Shown piece after piece: positions 34,445 through 44,278 of a stretch of 64,000 nucleotides of DNA (positions within the stretch are counted from its first letter, which is position 1; every line of letters begins with the position of its first letter). Origin of the DNA: Photorhabdus akhurstii (lineage in GTDB: Bacteria > Pseudomonadota > Gammaproteobacteria > Enterobacterales > Enterobacteriaceae). A program made the translations under genes and the position numbers. The notes below the pieces were generated by a model. The model did no database searches, was not told where the DNA came from, and was given only the letters and a program-made list of their open reading frames with translations. The stretch spans positions 146,356 through 210,355 of the forward strand of contig NZ_RCWE01000005.1 of NCBI RefSeq assembly GCF_018448925.1, written 5' to 3'.

Positions 34445-36094
34445 ATGGAAATATTCTTTACTATTCTGATCTTGATTTTGGTGGTTTCAGTTTCTGGCGT
34501 TCTGACTAAAGTGATTCCGTTCCGCATACCTCTGCCGTTAATGCAGATTGCAATGGGAGCATTGCTGGCTTGGCCACACTTTGGCTTACATGTTACTTTT
34601 AATCCTGAGCTATTCCTCGTTCTGCTAATTCCTCCTTTGTTATTCGTTGATGGCTGGAAAATGCCAACCAGAGAGTTTTTCCAGTACGGACGGGAAATTT
34701 TTATACTGATGCTGGTATTGGTGTTGGTTACTGTTGTCGGTATTGGTTATCTGATTTACTGGCTGATGCCAGGCATTCCGTTAATTGCTGCTTTTGCCCT
34801 TGCTGCTGTGCTATCGCCAACAGATGCGGTGGCTTTATCATCCATTGTCGGAAAAAGGCGCATGCCTAAGCGCATGATGAATGTGATGGAAGGGGAAGCG
34901 TTAATGAACGATGCTTCCGGCCTGGTAGCCTTAAAGTTCGCTGTAGCGATAGCAATGGGAACGATGGCATTTTCTGTTACTGGCATGACCATAGAATTCG
35001 TCAAGGTTGCTATTGGCGGTTTGTTATCCGGTATTGCAGTAACTTGGTTGTACAGTAAATCCCTGCGCTTAATGAATCGTTGGAGCGGTGGCGATCCGGC
35101 AACCCAAATTGTGTTCATGTTGCTGTTGCCGTTTGCTTCTTATTTGATTGCAGAACATATTGGCGTTTCCGGTATCCTTGCTTCGGTTGCCGCGGGTATG
35201 ACGATCAGTAAATCTGGGGTCATCCGTAATGCTCCGTTGGCAATGCGTTTGCGTGCTGATAGTGTCTGGTCAATGCTGGCGTTCGTGTTTAACGGTTTGG
35301 TGTTTATCATGTTGGGCCTGCAACTGCCGGGGATCTGGCAAACTTCCGTTATACAGGCAGAAATTGATCCAACTGTTGAAACCTGGATGTTGTTCGCCGC
35401 AGTCGCAGTGATTTATGGCGCCCTTCTACTGCTGCGTTTCTGCTGGTTATGGTTGATGAAGAATATCAGCAAAGTTTTTATGAAAAAAAATCCACTGAAT
35501 TTTGCGACTTATACCACTCGTGAATTATGGCTGGCATCTTTTGCCGGAGTTCGTGGAGCAATCACGCTTGCTGGCGCACTGTCTGTACCTCTGTTTCTGG
35601 CGGATGGTACGCCATTCCCGGCTCGTTATCAGCTTATCTTTATTGCCGCAGGAGTCATTCTGTTCTCGTTGTTAATTGGAGTTCTCTCTTTGCCATTCCT
35701 GTTACGGGGCATTCAAGCTTCTGATAAAGAGGCAGATATCAGTGAGGTACGAATGGCGCGGGCAGCGATGGCGGAAGTGGCGATTGTCAGTATGAATAAG
35801 ATGGAAGAGCGTCTTTCTGCTAGTCCCGAAGAGCAATTGGATGCTGAGGTTATTACTGAAGTTGCTTCTAGGGTAATTGGTTATTTGCGTCGCCGTACTG
35901 TGGGGCAGGATGAGATAGAACATAACTTGCTAGTGGAAGATTTGGAACGTCGTTTTCGTCTGACCGCATTGAGGGCAGAGCGTGGTGAGTTGTATCATCT
36001 GCGTGCAACCAGAAAAATCAGTAATGAGACATTGCAAACCTTACTGCATGATTTGGATTTACTGGAAGCTCTGCTGGTACAGAAAGAGCACTGA
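34445..36094 (+). CDS. yjcE: CPA1-family cation/proton antiporter YjcE-like
   Basis: 549 residues. The N-terminal ~400 residues form about 12 membrane helices with the antiporter core ALAAVLSPTDAVALSSIVG and GEALMNDASGLVALKFAVA, whose ND pair is the ion-binding site of the NhaP/CPA1 type. A cytoplasmic helical tail of ~130 residues ends LHDLDLLEALLVQKEH. It matches E. coli YjcE from end to end, a Na+(or K+)/H+ antiporter of imprecise specificity. The ATG begins MEIFFTILILILVV, and the ribosome site is weak (AAGGGCAAC). It is monocistronic. Confidence 0.9.
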   Translation: MEIFFTILILILVVSVSGVLTKVIPFRIPLPLMQIAMGALLAWPHFGLHVTFNPELFLVLLIPPLLFVDGWKMPTREFFQYGREIFILMLVLVLVTVVGIGYLIYWLMPGIPLIAAFALAAVLSPTDAVALSSIVGKRRMPKRMMNVMEGEALMNDASGLVALKFAVAIAMGTMAFSVTGMTIEFVKVAIGGLLSGIAVTWLYSKSLRLMNRWSGGDPATQIVFMLLLPFASYLIAEHIGVSGILASVAAGMTISKSGVIRNAPLAMRLRADSVWSMLAFVFNGLVFIMLGLQLPGIWQTSVIQAEIDPTVETWMLFAAVAVIYGALLLLRFCWLWLMKNISKVFMKKNPLNFATYTTRELWLASFAGVRGAITLAGALSVPLFLADGTPFPARYQLIFIAAGVILFSLLIGVLSLPFLLRGIQASDKEADISEVRMARAAMAEVAIVSMNKMEERLSASPEEQLDAEVITEVASRVIGYLRRRTVGQDEIEHNLLVEDLERRFRLTALRAERGELYHLRATRKISNETLQTLLHDLDLLEALLVQKEH

Positions 36095-36299
36095 TATCTT
36101 GTAGTTTGTTGGTGGTTACGACAATCTTGCGAATCACTTTATTCAGCCTGATCGGTGAATATCTCACTTGTCAGGTTGATAGCTGATTTGTGGTGTTTAC
36201 TCGTGTTTGGCTGGTGGCATGAGTTTTTGCATCATAGATACCGGAACCCCCTGGCAATAATGAATAATACGTTGGTTCCGGTGGAATGGTTGGTAAAAT

Positions 36300-37256
36300 T
36301 TACCATTGGAGGGAGTTTGGTTGCTGCGTTGTTCTGGGGTCATCGACGTTTAATTTTGCAATTCCTTTTACGAATGGCAGATTATCCATCGCGTGTTGAC
36401 GAGCGGAATGGATAAATGCGTCAGTTTCAGGCTGATACTGCTCGCCTTCACGAACGGCAGCGTACAATCTGCTCCATAAACCTTCTCCCAGTGTCTTAGT
36501 TACCACTAACCCTTGCCTTTCAAATGTCTCAACAACCCAATGTGGTAGGGCTGCGATTCCCATGCGGGCAGCGACCATTTGGATCAGTAACAGCGTGTTA
36601 TCCACATTTTTCAACGTAGGGGCAACCCCCGCAGGCTGTAAGAAACGCCGCCAGATATCGAATCGCTGACGCTGAACGGGGTAGATCATCAAGGTTTCAT
36701 CAATTAAATCTTTTGGCTGAATGTGCAATTTATTTGCCAGAGGGTGATCCGGAGCGACAACCAGTTTGACCTCATAATCAAATAGCGGTGTGTAGTGCAA
36801 ATGACTCTCCGGGAGAATATCTGATGTTAAAACGACATCCAATTCTCGTTGCAGTAATGCTGGCTGTGGATCAAAAGTGACGCCGGATTTGAAATCCACA
36901 TTGACTTGGGGCCAGGTTGCTCGGAAATGCTTGAGTGCCGGTGTCAGCCATTGAATACAACTATGGCATTCAATGGCGATACGCAGATTTGTTTGGCCCG
37001 GCTCTTTACATTCGCGGAGCGCGTTTTGAACCAGAGGGAGCACTTGTTCTGCTAGTCGTAATAAAATTTCACCCTGTGGCGTGAAGCGAAGCGGTTGACT
37101 TTTACGGATGAACAACCGGAAGCCGAGGCGATGTTCAAGATCGCTGAACTGATGAGACAAAGCGGATTGTGTTTGATGCAGATGGTTGGCTGCCGCCGCT
37201 AATGAACCGTAATGACTCAATGATTGTAGTGTTTTTAGATGTTTTATTTCGATCAT
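36300..37256 (-). CDS. metR: LysR-type regulator MetR
   Basis: 318 residues. The N-terminal winged helix-turn-helix ([39 protein letters not shown]) is followed by a LysR co-inducer domain that binds homocysteine. MetR activates metE, metH, glyA and others. It is divergent from metE with 108 bp between, the classical arrangement. Its length equals E. coli MetR (317). The start ATG overlaps a MetR-site-like sequence, suggesting autoregulation. A rightward 86-codon frame (36155-36415) that overlaps its 3' end is not supported. Confidence 0.95.
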   Translation of the reverse strand: MIEIKHLKTLQSLSHYGSLAAAANHLHQTQSALSHQFSDLEHRLGFRLFIRKSQPLRFTPQGEILLRLAEQVLPLVQNALRECKEPGQTNLRIAIECHSCIQWLTPALKHFRATWPQVNVDFKSGVTFDPQPALLQRELDVVLTSDILPESHLHYTPLFDYEVKLVVAPDHPLANKLHIQPKDLIDETLMIYPVQRQRFDIWRRFLQPAGVAPTLKNVDNTLLLIQMVAARMGIAALPHWVVETFERQGLVVTKTLGEGLWSRLYAAVREGEQYQPETDAFIHSARQHAMDNLPFVKGIAKLNVDDPRTTQQPNSLQW

Positions 37257-37268
37257 GAGAAACCTTCA
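37256..37268. promoter_or_regulatory. MetR-binding-site-like sequence
   Basis: TGAGAAACCTTCA agrees with TGAA-N5-TTCA at all but one defined base and lies in the metR-metE divergent region at the metR start. It is about 96 bp from the metE ATG. Confidence 0.45.
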
Positions 37269-37320
37269 GGATGATAATGAATAAATTGCGCTTGTGGTTT
37301 ATACCTTACCTGTTGATTAT

Positions 37321-37344
37321 GGATGTGTAAACATCTAGACGGCT
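37321..37344. promoter_or_regulatory. Three tandem MetJ boxes
   Basis: Consecutive octamers GGATGTGT, AAACATCT and AGACGGCT match the met box AGACGTCT at 5, 6 and 7 of 8 positions. MetJ with S-adenosylmethionine binds arrays of two or more such boxes. They lie 20-44 bases before the metE start and so should repress metE and probably metR. Confidence 0.7.
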
Positions 37345-37364
37345 AAAAATGACGGGATAATGAA

Positions 37365-39641
37365 ATGACGATTATTAATCACACACTTGGCTTTCCACGT
37401 ATCGGTTTGAAAAGAGAACTCAAAAAGGCTCAGGAGAACTATTGGGCAGGGAAAATTTCTCAGCAAGAATTATTGGAAACTGGCCGTGAGTTACGTGCCC
37501 GTCACTGGGAACAACAGAAGCAGGCTGGTGTTGATTTAGTGCCGGTTGGTGATTTCGCTTGGTATGATCATGTTCTAACCACTAGTTTACTGCTCGGTAA
37601 TGTGCCGCCGCGTCACCAGAATCCAGATGGCACGATTGATCTAGATACACTGTTCCGTATTGCTCGCGGTCGTGCGCCGACGGGTGAACCTGCCGCCGCC
37701 GCAGAAATGACTAAATGGTTTAATACTAACTACCACTATATTGTGCCGGAATTTCAGCAAGGGCAGGAATTTAAACTGAGTTGGACTCAGTTACTAGAAG
37801 AAGTAGATGAAGCGTTGGCTCTGGGTCATCAAGTGAAACCAGTTTTACTGGGGCCGGTAACTTACCTGTGGCTGGGTAAAGTAAAAGGTCAGGTATTTGA
37901 TCGTCTCTCTTTATTGAAAGATATTCTTCCTGTTTATCAGCAAGTATTAGCTGAGTTAGCTAGACGGGGTATCGAGTGGGTTCAGATCGATGAACCTGCG
38001 TTGGTACTGGAACTGCCAGCAGAGTGGTTAGCCGCTTATCCGGTTGCTTATCAGGCGCTTCAAGGACAGGTTAAATTATTGCTGACTACCTATTTCGATA
38101 GCGTTGGTCACAATCTAGAAACGATCAAATCCTTGCCGGTACACGGGCTGCATGTGGATCTGGTTGCTGGTCAAGATGATATCGCGCAACTAAATGAGTC
38201 ATTGCCAAAAGAGTGGGTACTTTCCCTTGGCGTGATTAATGGTCGTAATGTATGGCGTGCTGATTTAACCGCTAAACATCAGTTGATTAAGCCATTGGTA
38301 GATAGCCGTACATTGTGGATCGGTTCTTCCTGTTCTCTTCTGCACAGTCCTATTGATTTGAATGATGAGACTGCGCTTGATGCCGAGGTGAAAAGCTGGT
38401 TTGCGTTCGCATTGCAGAAATGTGAAGAGTTAGCCTTGCTGGCTGCGGCATTGAATCAGCCAGAAGGCGGTAAACAAGCGGAATTGGATGCTTACAGTGC
38501 GCCAATCCGCGCCCGTCGTGAATCTAAACGGGTAAATAATCAGGCTGTTACTGAACGCCTTGCAGCGATTAATCCACAGGACAGCGAGCGTAATCAGCCA
38601 TATCCACAGCGTGCGGAAATACAGCGTCAGCGCTATAACTTGCCATTGTGGCCGACAACAACCATTGGATCGTTCCCGCAAACGACGGAAATCCGCGGCT
38701 TGCGTTTGGATTTCAAAAAAGGCCGGGTAGATGGCGCCAGCTATCGCACCAATATCTGTGAACATATTAAGCAGGCAATTAACGAACAGGAACGTTTAGG
38801 ATTAGATGTATTGGTTCATGGCGAAGCTGAACGTAACGACATGGTGGAGTACTTCGGTGAACACCTCGACGGTTTTGTCTTTACGCAGAATGGTTGGGTT
38901 CAGAGCTATGGTTCCCGCTGCGTTAAGCCACCGGTGATTATTGGCGACGTCAGCCGTCCTGAAGCTATCACGGTAGAATGGGCTAAATATGCTCAATCAC
39001 TAACGGAGAAACCTGTCAAAGGGATGTTAACCGGTCCGGTGACGATTCTCTGTTGGTCATTCCCAAGGGAGGATGTCAGCCGTGAGACGATTGCTAAGCA
39101 GATTGCATTGGCGCTGCGTGATGAAGTGGACGATTTGCAAGAGGCGGGTATTGGTATCATCCAGATTGATGAGCCAGCATTGCGGGAAGGTTTACCACTG
39201 CGCCGGGAAGAGTGGCAGGCTTATCTTAATTGGGCAGTAGAGGCATTTAAATTGAATGCTGCAATTGCTAAAGATGGCACACAGATTCACACTCATATGT
39301 GTTATTGCGAGTTCAATGACATCATGCCTTCCATCGCAGCATTAGATGCGGACGTGATTACCATTGAAACTTCCCGTTCAGATATGGAGTTGTTGGATTC
39401 ATTCGAAAACTTCTCTTATCCGAATGAGATCGGGCCGGGTGTTTATGACATTCATTCACCTAACGTACCTAGTGTTGAATGGATTGAAGCATTGCTACGT
39501 AAAGCGGCTGATCGTATTCCAGTCGAACGCTTGTGGGTTAACCCGGATTGTGGTTTGAAAACCCGAGGTTGGACTGAAACTCGCCAGTCACTGGCAAACA
39601 TGGTACAAGCGGCGAAACGTCTTCGTGAATCAGTGAAATAA
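37365..39641 (+). CDS. metE: Cobalamin-independent methionine synthase MetE
   Basis: 758 residues (E. coli 753). It transfers the methyl group of 5-methyltetrahydropteroyltriglutamate to homocysteine. The N-terminal barrel begins [18 protein letters not shown]. The C-terminal catalytic barrel has [24 protein letters not shown] and the zinc ligands in [11 protein letters not shown] (His, Cys), a Glu in between and the last Cys in [12 protein letters not shown]. It is controlled by MetJ boxes and MetR from the divergent region and ends in a strong terminator. No metH is seen in the window. Confidence 0.97.
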   Translation: MTIINHTLGFPRIGLKRELKKAQENYWAGKISQQELLETGRELRARHWEQQKQAGVDLVPVGDFAWYDHVLTTSLLLGNVPPRHQNPDGTIDLDTLFRIARGRAPTGEPAAAAEMTKWFNTNYHYIVPEFQQGQEFKLSWTQLLEEVDEALALGHQVKPVLLGPVTYLWLGKVKGQVFDRLSLLKDILPVYQQVLAELARRGIEWVQIDEPALVLELPAEWLAAYPVAYQALQGQVKLLLTTYFDSVGHNLETIKSLPVHGLHVDLVAGQDDIAQLNESLPKEWVLSLGVINGRNVWRADLTAKHQLIKPLVDSRTLWIGSSCSLLHSPIDLNDETALDAEVKSWFAFALQKCEELALLAAALNQPEGGKQAELDAYSAPIRARRESKRVNNQAVTERLAAINPQDSERNQPYPQRAEIQRQRYNLPLWPTTTIGSFPQTTEIRGLRLDFKKGRVDGASYRTNICEHIKQAINEQERLGLDVLVHGEAERNDMVEYFGEHLDGFVFTQNGWVQSYGSRCVKPPVIIGDVSRPEAITVEWAKYAQSLTEKPVKGMLTGPVTILCWSFPREDVSRETIAKQIALALRDEVDDLQEAGIGIIQIDEPALREGLPLRREEWQAYLNWAVEAFKLNAAIAKDGTQIHTHMCYCEFNDIMPSIAALDADVITIETSRSDMELLDSFENFSYPNEIGPGVYDIHSPNVPSVEWIEALLRKAADRIPVERLWVNPDCGLKTRGWTETRQSLANMVQAAKRLRESVK

Positions 39642-39656
39642 CTCATCCAACAATTT

Positions 39657-39690
39657 GCCTGTCACCTTTAATTGGTGACAGGCATTTTTC
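39657..39690 (+). terminator. metE terminator
   Basis: GCCTGTCACC and GGTGACAGGC form a perfect 10-bp stem with a 7-base loop followed by ATTTTTC, 16 bases after the metE stop. Confidence 0.9.
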
Positions 39691-39885
39691 ATAAAATAAT
39701 CTTTTTTTCTTGCAGTAGTGCATAGTGATGCGAGCTTAGCCGAGATCTTTTCTATTACCAAACTTTTAGTAACTTATATATGCCATATTGGTATTTGTAA
39801 AAGTACATTTTATTAACAAAATAACTCGGGTATTAACAAGATGGAAGCATTGTAATAGAAACTTAATAATTAAAGAGAGGATTAT

Positions 39886-40719
39886 ATGGATGTTAATAAG
39901 TTGCAAGGTAAGAAAAGTAGCTCTCGAAGAAATTTTTTGAAAAGTAGCGCTGCTATTACGGCGACTGCTGCGCTTGCTCCGATGAGTTTAGCTCGTGCGG
40001 AAGCAAAATTATCATCACAACATGGAATAGGCATATGTACGCTTGCGCCAGAGCAGATATCAGGGCCGTATTTCCGAAATGATAAAATTGTAAGAAGGGA
40101 TATTACTGATTCAGAATTAGGAATACCTTTTTTATTGAAAATTACTGTCATGGATGAAAAAACATGTAAACCCGTTGATAATTTATTTGTTGATATCTGG
40201 CATTGTAATAGTCGGGGGAAATATTCCGGTTGGACTTATATCAGCCCCGATGTAGTACCTAACGTTGAGGGAATAGCTTCTGCCAATAGAACTGATGATA
40301 AAAGTTTTCTAAGAGGAGCTCAACCATCGGATAAAAATGGGGTAGTTAATTTTACGACTATTTATCCCGGCTTTTATGCTGGTAGAGCGACTCATATTCA
40401 TATTGCAATCAGAAAATTGAGCACAAATATAACTGACAAAGAGCATTTTGCTTTCGTGGGGCAAATGTATTTTCCAGAAGAGATCAATTCAGAGGTTTAT
40501 AAATATGATCTGTATTCAAAACGGAGGGTAATCAGAACTAAAAATAATGAGGATACATATTTTAAAAATATGAATGGTCATCTCTCAGAAATAAAAATAA
40601 CAAAAATAGACGAATATGATATTAACCGTGGGATACTGGGTGAAATAATTCTATCAATAGACTTGGACAATGTGTCTAATTTTATAACTAAAGATGATTT
40701 ATATTCCCATACGGTATGA
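39886..40719 (+). CDS. Tat-exported intradiol dioxygenase-like protein
   Basis: 277 residues. The N terminus has a textbook twin-arginine signal, SSRRNFLKS then an Ala-rich hydrophobic stretch ending near ARAEA. The mature part is an intradiol ring-cleavage dioxygenase fold: SGPYFRNDKIVRRDI, then DNLFVDIWHCNSRGKYSG, and YPGFYAGRATHIHIAI, which holds the second Tyr and the two His iron ligands. Homologues convert catechols to muconates; this secreted branch is poorly characterised. The ATG follows AGAGAGG. It stands where dlhH sits in some enterics, with no catechol-pathway genes nearby, so a catabolic role is doubtful. A 10-bp inverted repeat follows the gene. Confidence 0.82.
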   Translation: MDVNKLQGKKSSSRRNFLKSSAAITATAALAPMSLARAEAKLSSQHGIGICTLAPEQISGPYFRNDKIVRRDITDSELGIPFLLKITVMDEKTCKPVDNLFVDIWHCNSRGKYSGWTYISPDVVPNVEGIASANRTDDKSFLRGAQPSDKNGVVNFTTIYPGFYAGRATHIHIAIRKLSTNITDKEHFAFVGQMYFPEEINSEVYKYDLYSKRRVIRTKNNEDTYFKNMNGHLSEIKITKIDEYDINRGILGEIILSIDLDNVSNFITKDDLYSHTV

Positions 40720-40849
40720 CCGGTTTTATTGAATAAACTAAATTTCAATGTAATAACAGCCGAAATTATAAAGTAACCTATGTAAATGGTGTGCTGATTA
40801 ATAATTTAATAAAGTATCAGGTACTTGATATTTGCATACGGATATTGTG

Positions 40850-40916
40850 CAGGCACAGAGAGGATTATCTTTACTGTTTGATTGATATTATCAGTAGAGC
40901 ATACTGTCTGTGCCTG
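40850..40916. terminator. Inverted repeat between convergent genes
   Basis: CAGGCACAGA at 40850-40859 and TCTGTGCCTG at 40907-40916 are perfect complements; inside them CTTTACTG and CAGTAGAG can extend the stem. It lies between the ends of the dioxygenase-like gene and pcp and may serve as a terminator, although the loop is long. Confidence 0.4.
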
Positions 40917-40963
40917 TCATTTTCTCAGCGGAAAACTTTCAGTCCCACAAGCGGAATGTCAAA

Positions 40964-41620
40964 TTAATGAGTTGCGCCTCCATTAACGGTGATATCTTCA
41001 CTGTTTTTTAATGCTTCATCGATAGCAATTTCCAGTGCGGTTATAACTGTTTCTAGGGCCATGCTCGGAGCACCTGAATACCGAGCTGCTTGTTCAGGCA
41101 GATAAGGAATATGGATAAATCCACCGCGTATTTCAGGATTGGAGCATGCTAAATGATGCAACAAGCCGTACATGGCGTGGTTACAAACAAAAGTGCCTGC
41201 GGTTTGTGAAATGGAGGCAGGGATTCCTGCTTCACGCAAACCCTTGACTATCGCATTGATCGGTAACGTGGCGAAGTAGGCGGCAGGGCCTGTTGTGACT
41301 ATGGGGGTATTGATAGGTTGATTGCCTTGATTATCAGGAATACTAGCGTCATTGATATTAATTGCCACGCGTTCCACGGTAATATTTGGTCTACCGCCTG
41401 CCTGTCCTACGGCAATGACCAGATCAGGTTGTACATCATCAATAGCAGCATACAGACAAGCTAGGGAGACGTCGAACACACATGGAAGCTGACGCGCTTC
41501 AACGCGGGCTCCACATAATTCTCGCCCCTGTAATTGTTTGGCTGCTTCCCAGGATGGATTAATCGTTTCTTTGTCGAAAGGTTCGAAACCTGTAATTAAA
41601 ACTGTTTTTTGTGTCGTCAT
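40964..41620 (-). CDS. pcp: Pyrrolidone-carboxylate peptidase
   Basis: 218 residues of peptidase family C15, which removes N-terminal pyroglutamate from peptides. The catalytic triad is visible: E83 in [13 protein letters not shown]146 in [12 protein letters not shown] and H170 in [12 protein letters not shown]. The beginning [18 protein letters not shown] is the conserved substrate loop. The length matches the family (about 215). It is cytoplasmic, monocistronic and leftward, convergent with the dioxygenase gene. An ERIC element lies 41 bp upstream of its start. Confidence 0.95.
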   Translation of the reverse strand: MTTQKTVLITGFEPFDKETINPSWEAAKQLQGRELCGARVEARQLPCVFDVSLACLYAAIDDVQPDLVIAVGQAGGRPNITVERVAININDASIPDNQGNQPINTPIVTTGPAAYFATLPINAIVKGLREAGIPASISQTAGTFVCNHAMYGLLHHLACSNPEIRGGFIHIPYLPEQAARYSGAPSMALETVITALEIAIDEALKNSEDITVNGGATH

Positions 41621-41660
41621 CGATAGTGCCCTAATTATGATAGAAAGAGTCTAATATATC

Positions 41661-41787
41661 TATACCCGTCATCTTTCAAGCTGCCTCTTTGTTGGCTGCA
41701 CTCACTCACCCCGGTCACATAGTTCTCTATGCTCCCGGGGATTCGCTCCCTTGCCGTCGCGATGCATCTTGAAATCCATAGGGTATA
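41661..41787. repeat. ERIC element (127 bp), copy 1
   Basis: It begins TATACCCGTCATCTTTCAAG and ends CTTGAAATCCATAGGGTATA, exactly 127 bp, with the imperfect long palindrome of enterobacterial repetitive intergenic consensus sequences. The same element recurs at 44135-44261. It lies between the divergent pcp and udp genes. Confidence 0.92.
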
Positions 41788-42308
41788 AACAATATGCATT
41801 CTATAAAAAGATAACTGTGATATTTATATTTGGTAATTGTTTTATTTTTGTTGAAAATATAATTGTAATATATTGGTAAATAAGCAAGAAAATTTTTTAT
41901 TAGTTATGGAAGTAAAATACAGTTAATTTTTTAATATGTTCATCATAAGAAAAAGTTATTTTTAAAATAGCCAAGATTATTGCGTTGTTGATTTATAAAT
42001 GTTAGGGGAATATTTTAATAACGACGGTAATTTATATCTGGTTAAGTTGATAGTTTATCGGAAATATTTTTTTTATGACCGGATTGTGAAACGATAATTT
42101 TTTCTTTGTGATGGGATGGATATTAACCTCTATTAACTCCCAGGGAGAAAATATTTCAATGAGATAATCCGTGATATATTTCTCTCAGTATGTTTAATAT
42201 ATAAAAATAACTAAACAATGGATTGTTTTTTCCATAATACAAACTTAATTCCAGTTAGTTTGTGGGTGGAAGAAAACACCCTGTTTTTTACCCATTTCAT
42301 GTCTATTT

Positions 42309-42324
42309 TGTGATTTATGTCTCA
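42309..42324. promoter_or_regulatory. CRP-like site 1 upstream of udp
   Basis: TGTGATTTATGTCTCA matches TGTGA-N6-TCACA except for one base, in A/T-rich flanks. Its centre is 52 bp from the second site, the spacing used for cooperative CRP/CytR control of udp in E. coli. Confidence 0.55.
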
Positions 42325-42360
42325 AAATAATGTATGTTTTTCTTTTTTATATTACTTTGA

Positions 42361-42376
42361 AGTGACATTTATCACT
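42361..42376. promoter_or_regulatory. CRP-like site 2 upstream of udp
   Basis: AGTGACATTTATCACT is a near-perfect palindrome matching GTGA-N6-TCAC. It lies 76-91 bp before the udp ATG, fitting a class II activator position. Confidence 0.6.
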
Positions 42377-42451
42377 AAAAGATGTCTAAATGCTCAATAC
42401 AGTAGATCCCAACTAATTTCATTATAAATTCTTCTTGCTGAGGAGTCTGAT

Positions 42452-43207
42452 ATGTCTGATGTATTTCACTTAGGTCTGACCAAAAACGACCTACAAGGCG
42501 CAACTTTAGCTATTGTTCCGGGTGATCCGAAACGTGTGGAAAAAATCGCAAGATTGATGGATAACCCAGTTCATCTTGCTTCTTTACGTGAATTTACGTC
42601 ATGGCGGGCAGAAATTGATGGTAAAGCTGTCATTGTGTGCTCTACGGGTATCGGTGGCCCATCAACTTCTATCGCTGTTGAAGAATTAGCGCAATTGGGT
42701 GTGCGTACTTTTTTGCGTATCGGCACAACAGGTGCAATTCAAGAAAATATCAATGTTGGTGATGTGTTGGTGACTACTGCGGCTGTTCGTTTGGATGGCG
42801 CTAGTCTGCATTTTGCTCCGATGGAATTCCCGGCGGTTGCCGATTTTGAATGTACGACTGCTTTGTACGAAGCAGCAAAAGATTTAGGTGCAACGGTACA
42901 TGTGGGGGTAACGGCTTCTTCCGATACTTTTTATCCTGGTCAGGAACGTTACGATACCTATTCTGGCCGTGTTGTGAGCCGTTTCAAAGGTTCAATGGCT
43001 GAATGGCAGGCGATGGGGGTCATGAATTATGAAATGGAATCGGCAACTTTATTAACAATGTGTGCAAGCCAAGGACTGCGTGCGGGGATGGTTGCCGGTG
43101 TTATTGTTAACCGTACTCAGCAGGAGATTCCTAATGTTGAATTACTTGAGAAAACAGAAAGTAACGCATTAGGAATTATAGTAGAAGCTGCTCGCCGTTT
43201 GTTGTAA
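42452..43207 (+). CDS. udp: Uridine phosphorylase
   Basis: 251 residues (E. coli 253). It cleaves uridine with phosphate to uracil and ribose 1-phosphate in nucleoside salvage. Conserved blocks: [48 protein letters not shown] and [11 protein letters not shown], the last holding the Glu-Met-Glu ribose site. The ATG follows GAGGAG by seven bases. Two CRP-like sites upstream suggest CRP/CytR control. A clear terminator follows. Its position before rmuC is conserved in enterics, but here two further genes and an ERIC element intervene. Confidence 0.97.
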   Translation: MSDVFHLGLTKNDLQGATLAIVPGDPKRVEKIARLMDNPVHLASLREFTSWRAEIDGKAVIVCSTGIGGPSTSIAVEELAQLGVRTFLRIGTTGAIQENINVGDVLVTTAAVRLDGASLHFAPMEFPAVADFECTTALYEAAKDLGATVHVGVTASSDTFYPGQERYDTYSGRVVSRFKGSMAEWQAMGVMNYEMESATLLTMCASQGLRAGMVAGVIVNRTQQEIPNVELLEKTESNALGIIVEAARRLL

Positions 43208-43220
43208 ATCATACTTTTTG

Positions 43221-43236
43221 GGCCGGAGTATTCCGG
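43221..43236 (+). terminator. udp terminator
   Basis: GCCGGA and TCCGGC form a 6-bp stem with loop GTAT, 13 bases after the stop, followed by TCACTCTTATTTT. Confidence 0.75.
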
Positions 43237-43301
43237 CTCACTCTTATTTTAAAGAGAAATCTGTTAATGTCTTAACACCTAACAATTAATTAAGAGTCAT
43301 C

Positions 43302-44084
43302 ATGATCACAACATCTTTATTGCATCCATCAGTGCTTCCACTCAATGGAGGGATTAATTTTCGTGATTTAGGCGGTAAAAAAGTCGCGAATGGTGGAAAA
43401 ATCAAATCAGGTTTACTTTTCCGTTCTGGTTCTCTGGATCGCTTAACAGAAAAAGATCAATCTTTTCTGGCAAATAAAAATCTCTTTCAAATCATAGATT
43501 ATCGTGATATCAGTGAAGTAGAGGATAAGCCTGATTTGATATGGAATGGCGCTAATTATTATCACGCCCCGGCTAACCCCTTATCTGATGAAGTGAATGC
43601 GAATTTGGAAAAATTAGCGTCCGAGATGTTGGAACAATTTAATCCTCAGGCATTTATGTTCCGTCTTTATGAATTATTGCCTCTAAAAAACTCAGCCTAT
43701 AAGACATTGGTTAAGTTACTGCAACAACCGGAAAAAGGGGGAATCGTCCAGCATTGTGCGGTAGGTAAAGACAGAACCGGTGTAGGCTCTGCTCTGGTAT
43801 TATTTGCATTGGGGGCTGATTTGGATACGGTAATGGAAGATTATTTAGTGACTCACTCTACTTTGGCTCCTTACCGTGAATATTTGTTAAATGAGCATGC
43901 GAAAACCATGAGTGATGATCTGGTGGATAAATTCGCTTATGTTTATTCCGTGAGAGAAGAGTTTTTAATGACGGCATTAAACAGTATTAATCAGCATTAT
44001 GGCAGTGTAGATATATGGCTGGAGAAAGATCTTGGCCTTGATTTTGCTGCTCGTAAGAAATTACAAGGTTATTTCCTTGAATAA
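43302..44084 (+). CDS. Tyrosine-protein phosphatase family protein
   Basis: 260 residues of the bacterial Tyr_phosphatase (Y_phosphatase3) family. GGINFRDLGGKKVANGGKIK and GLLFRSGSLDRLTEKD are the typical N-terminal blocks; the P-loop HCAVGKDRTG at residues 151-160 contains the catalytic C152 and R158. Homologues dephosphorylate phosphotyrosine or phosphoinositides, and some are virulence factors. No signal peptide is seen, so it is probably cytoplasmic or delivered by another route. The ribosome site (AAGAG) is weak. It lies between udp and an ERIC element and is transcribed alone or by read-through from udp. Confidence 0.85.
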   Translation: MITTSLLHPSVLPLNGGINFRDLGGKKVANGGKIKSGLLFRSGSLDRLTEKDQSFLANKNLFQIIDYRDISEVEDKPDLIWNGANYYHAPANPLSDEVNANLEKLASEMLEQFNPQAFMFRLYELLPLKNSAYKTLVKLLQQPEKGGIVQHCAVGKDRTGVGSALVLFALGADLDTVMEDYLVTHSTLAPYREYLLNEHAKTMSDDLVDKFAYVYSVREEFLMTALNSINQHYGSVDIWLEKDLGLDFAARKKLQGYFLE

Positions 44085-44134
44085 AAAGTTGGTTTAATTC
44101 TGGTTAATGCAGTGGTGGTTAAATTGAATGTGGT

Positions 44135-44261
44135 ATTACCCGTTATCTTTCAAGTTGCCTCTTTGTTGGCTGCGCTCGTTTACTCCAGTCACATAGTTCG
44201 CCATGCTCCCGGGGATTCACTCCCTTGCCGTTGCGATGCATCTTGAAATCCATAGGGTATA
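44135..44261. repeat. ERIC element (127 bp), copy 2
   Basis: Same orientation and length as the copy at 41661-41787, with about a dozen differences. It ends 17 bp before the ATG of the DedA-family gene, so it lies in that gene's 5' untranslated region or supplies part of its promoter region. A frame through it would extend the protein by 18 codons, which I consider spurious. Confidence 0.9.
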
Positions 44262-44278
44262 TTAATCAATATAGGAAT

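Larger units (their letters stand above)
41788..42451. other. Long AT-rich regulatory region upstream of udp
   Basis: About 660 bp with very low GC and no supported gene on either strand. It contains two CRP-like sites near its right end and the ERIC element on its left. The remainder shows nothing recognisable. Confidence 0.5.

Noticed and set aside
36155-36415. 86-codon rightward frame with two hydrophobic segments
   Set aside because: It starts with GTG without a ribosome site and its last 115 bp are antisense to the well-supported metR 3' end. Possible but not supportable.
44225-44278. N-terminal extension of the DedA-family protein
   Set aside because: The extra 18 codons lie largely in the ERIC element and do not look like DedA sequence.
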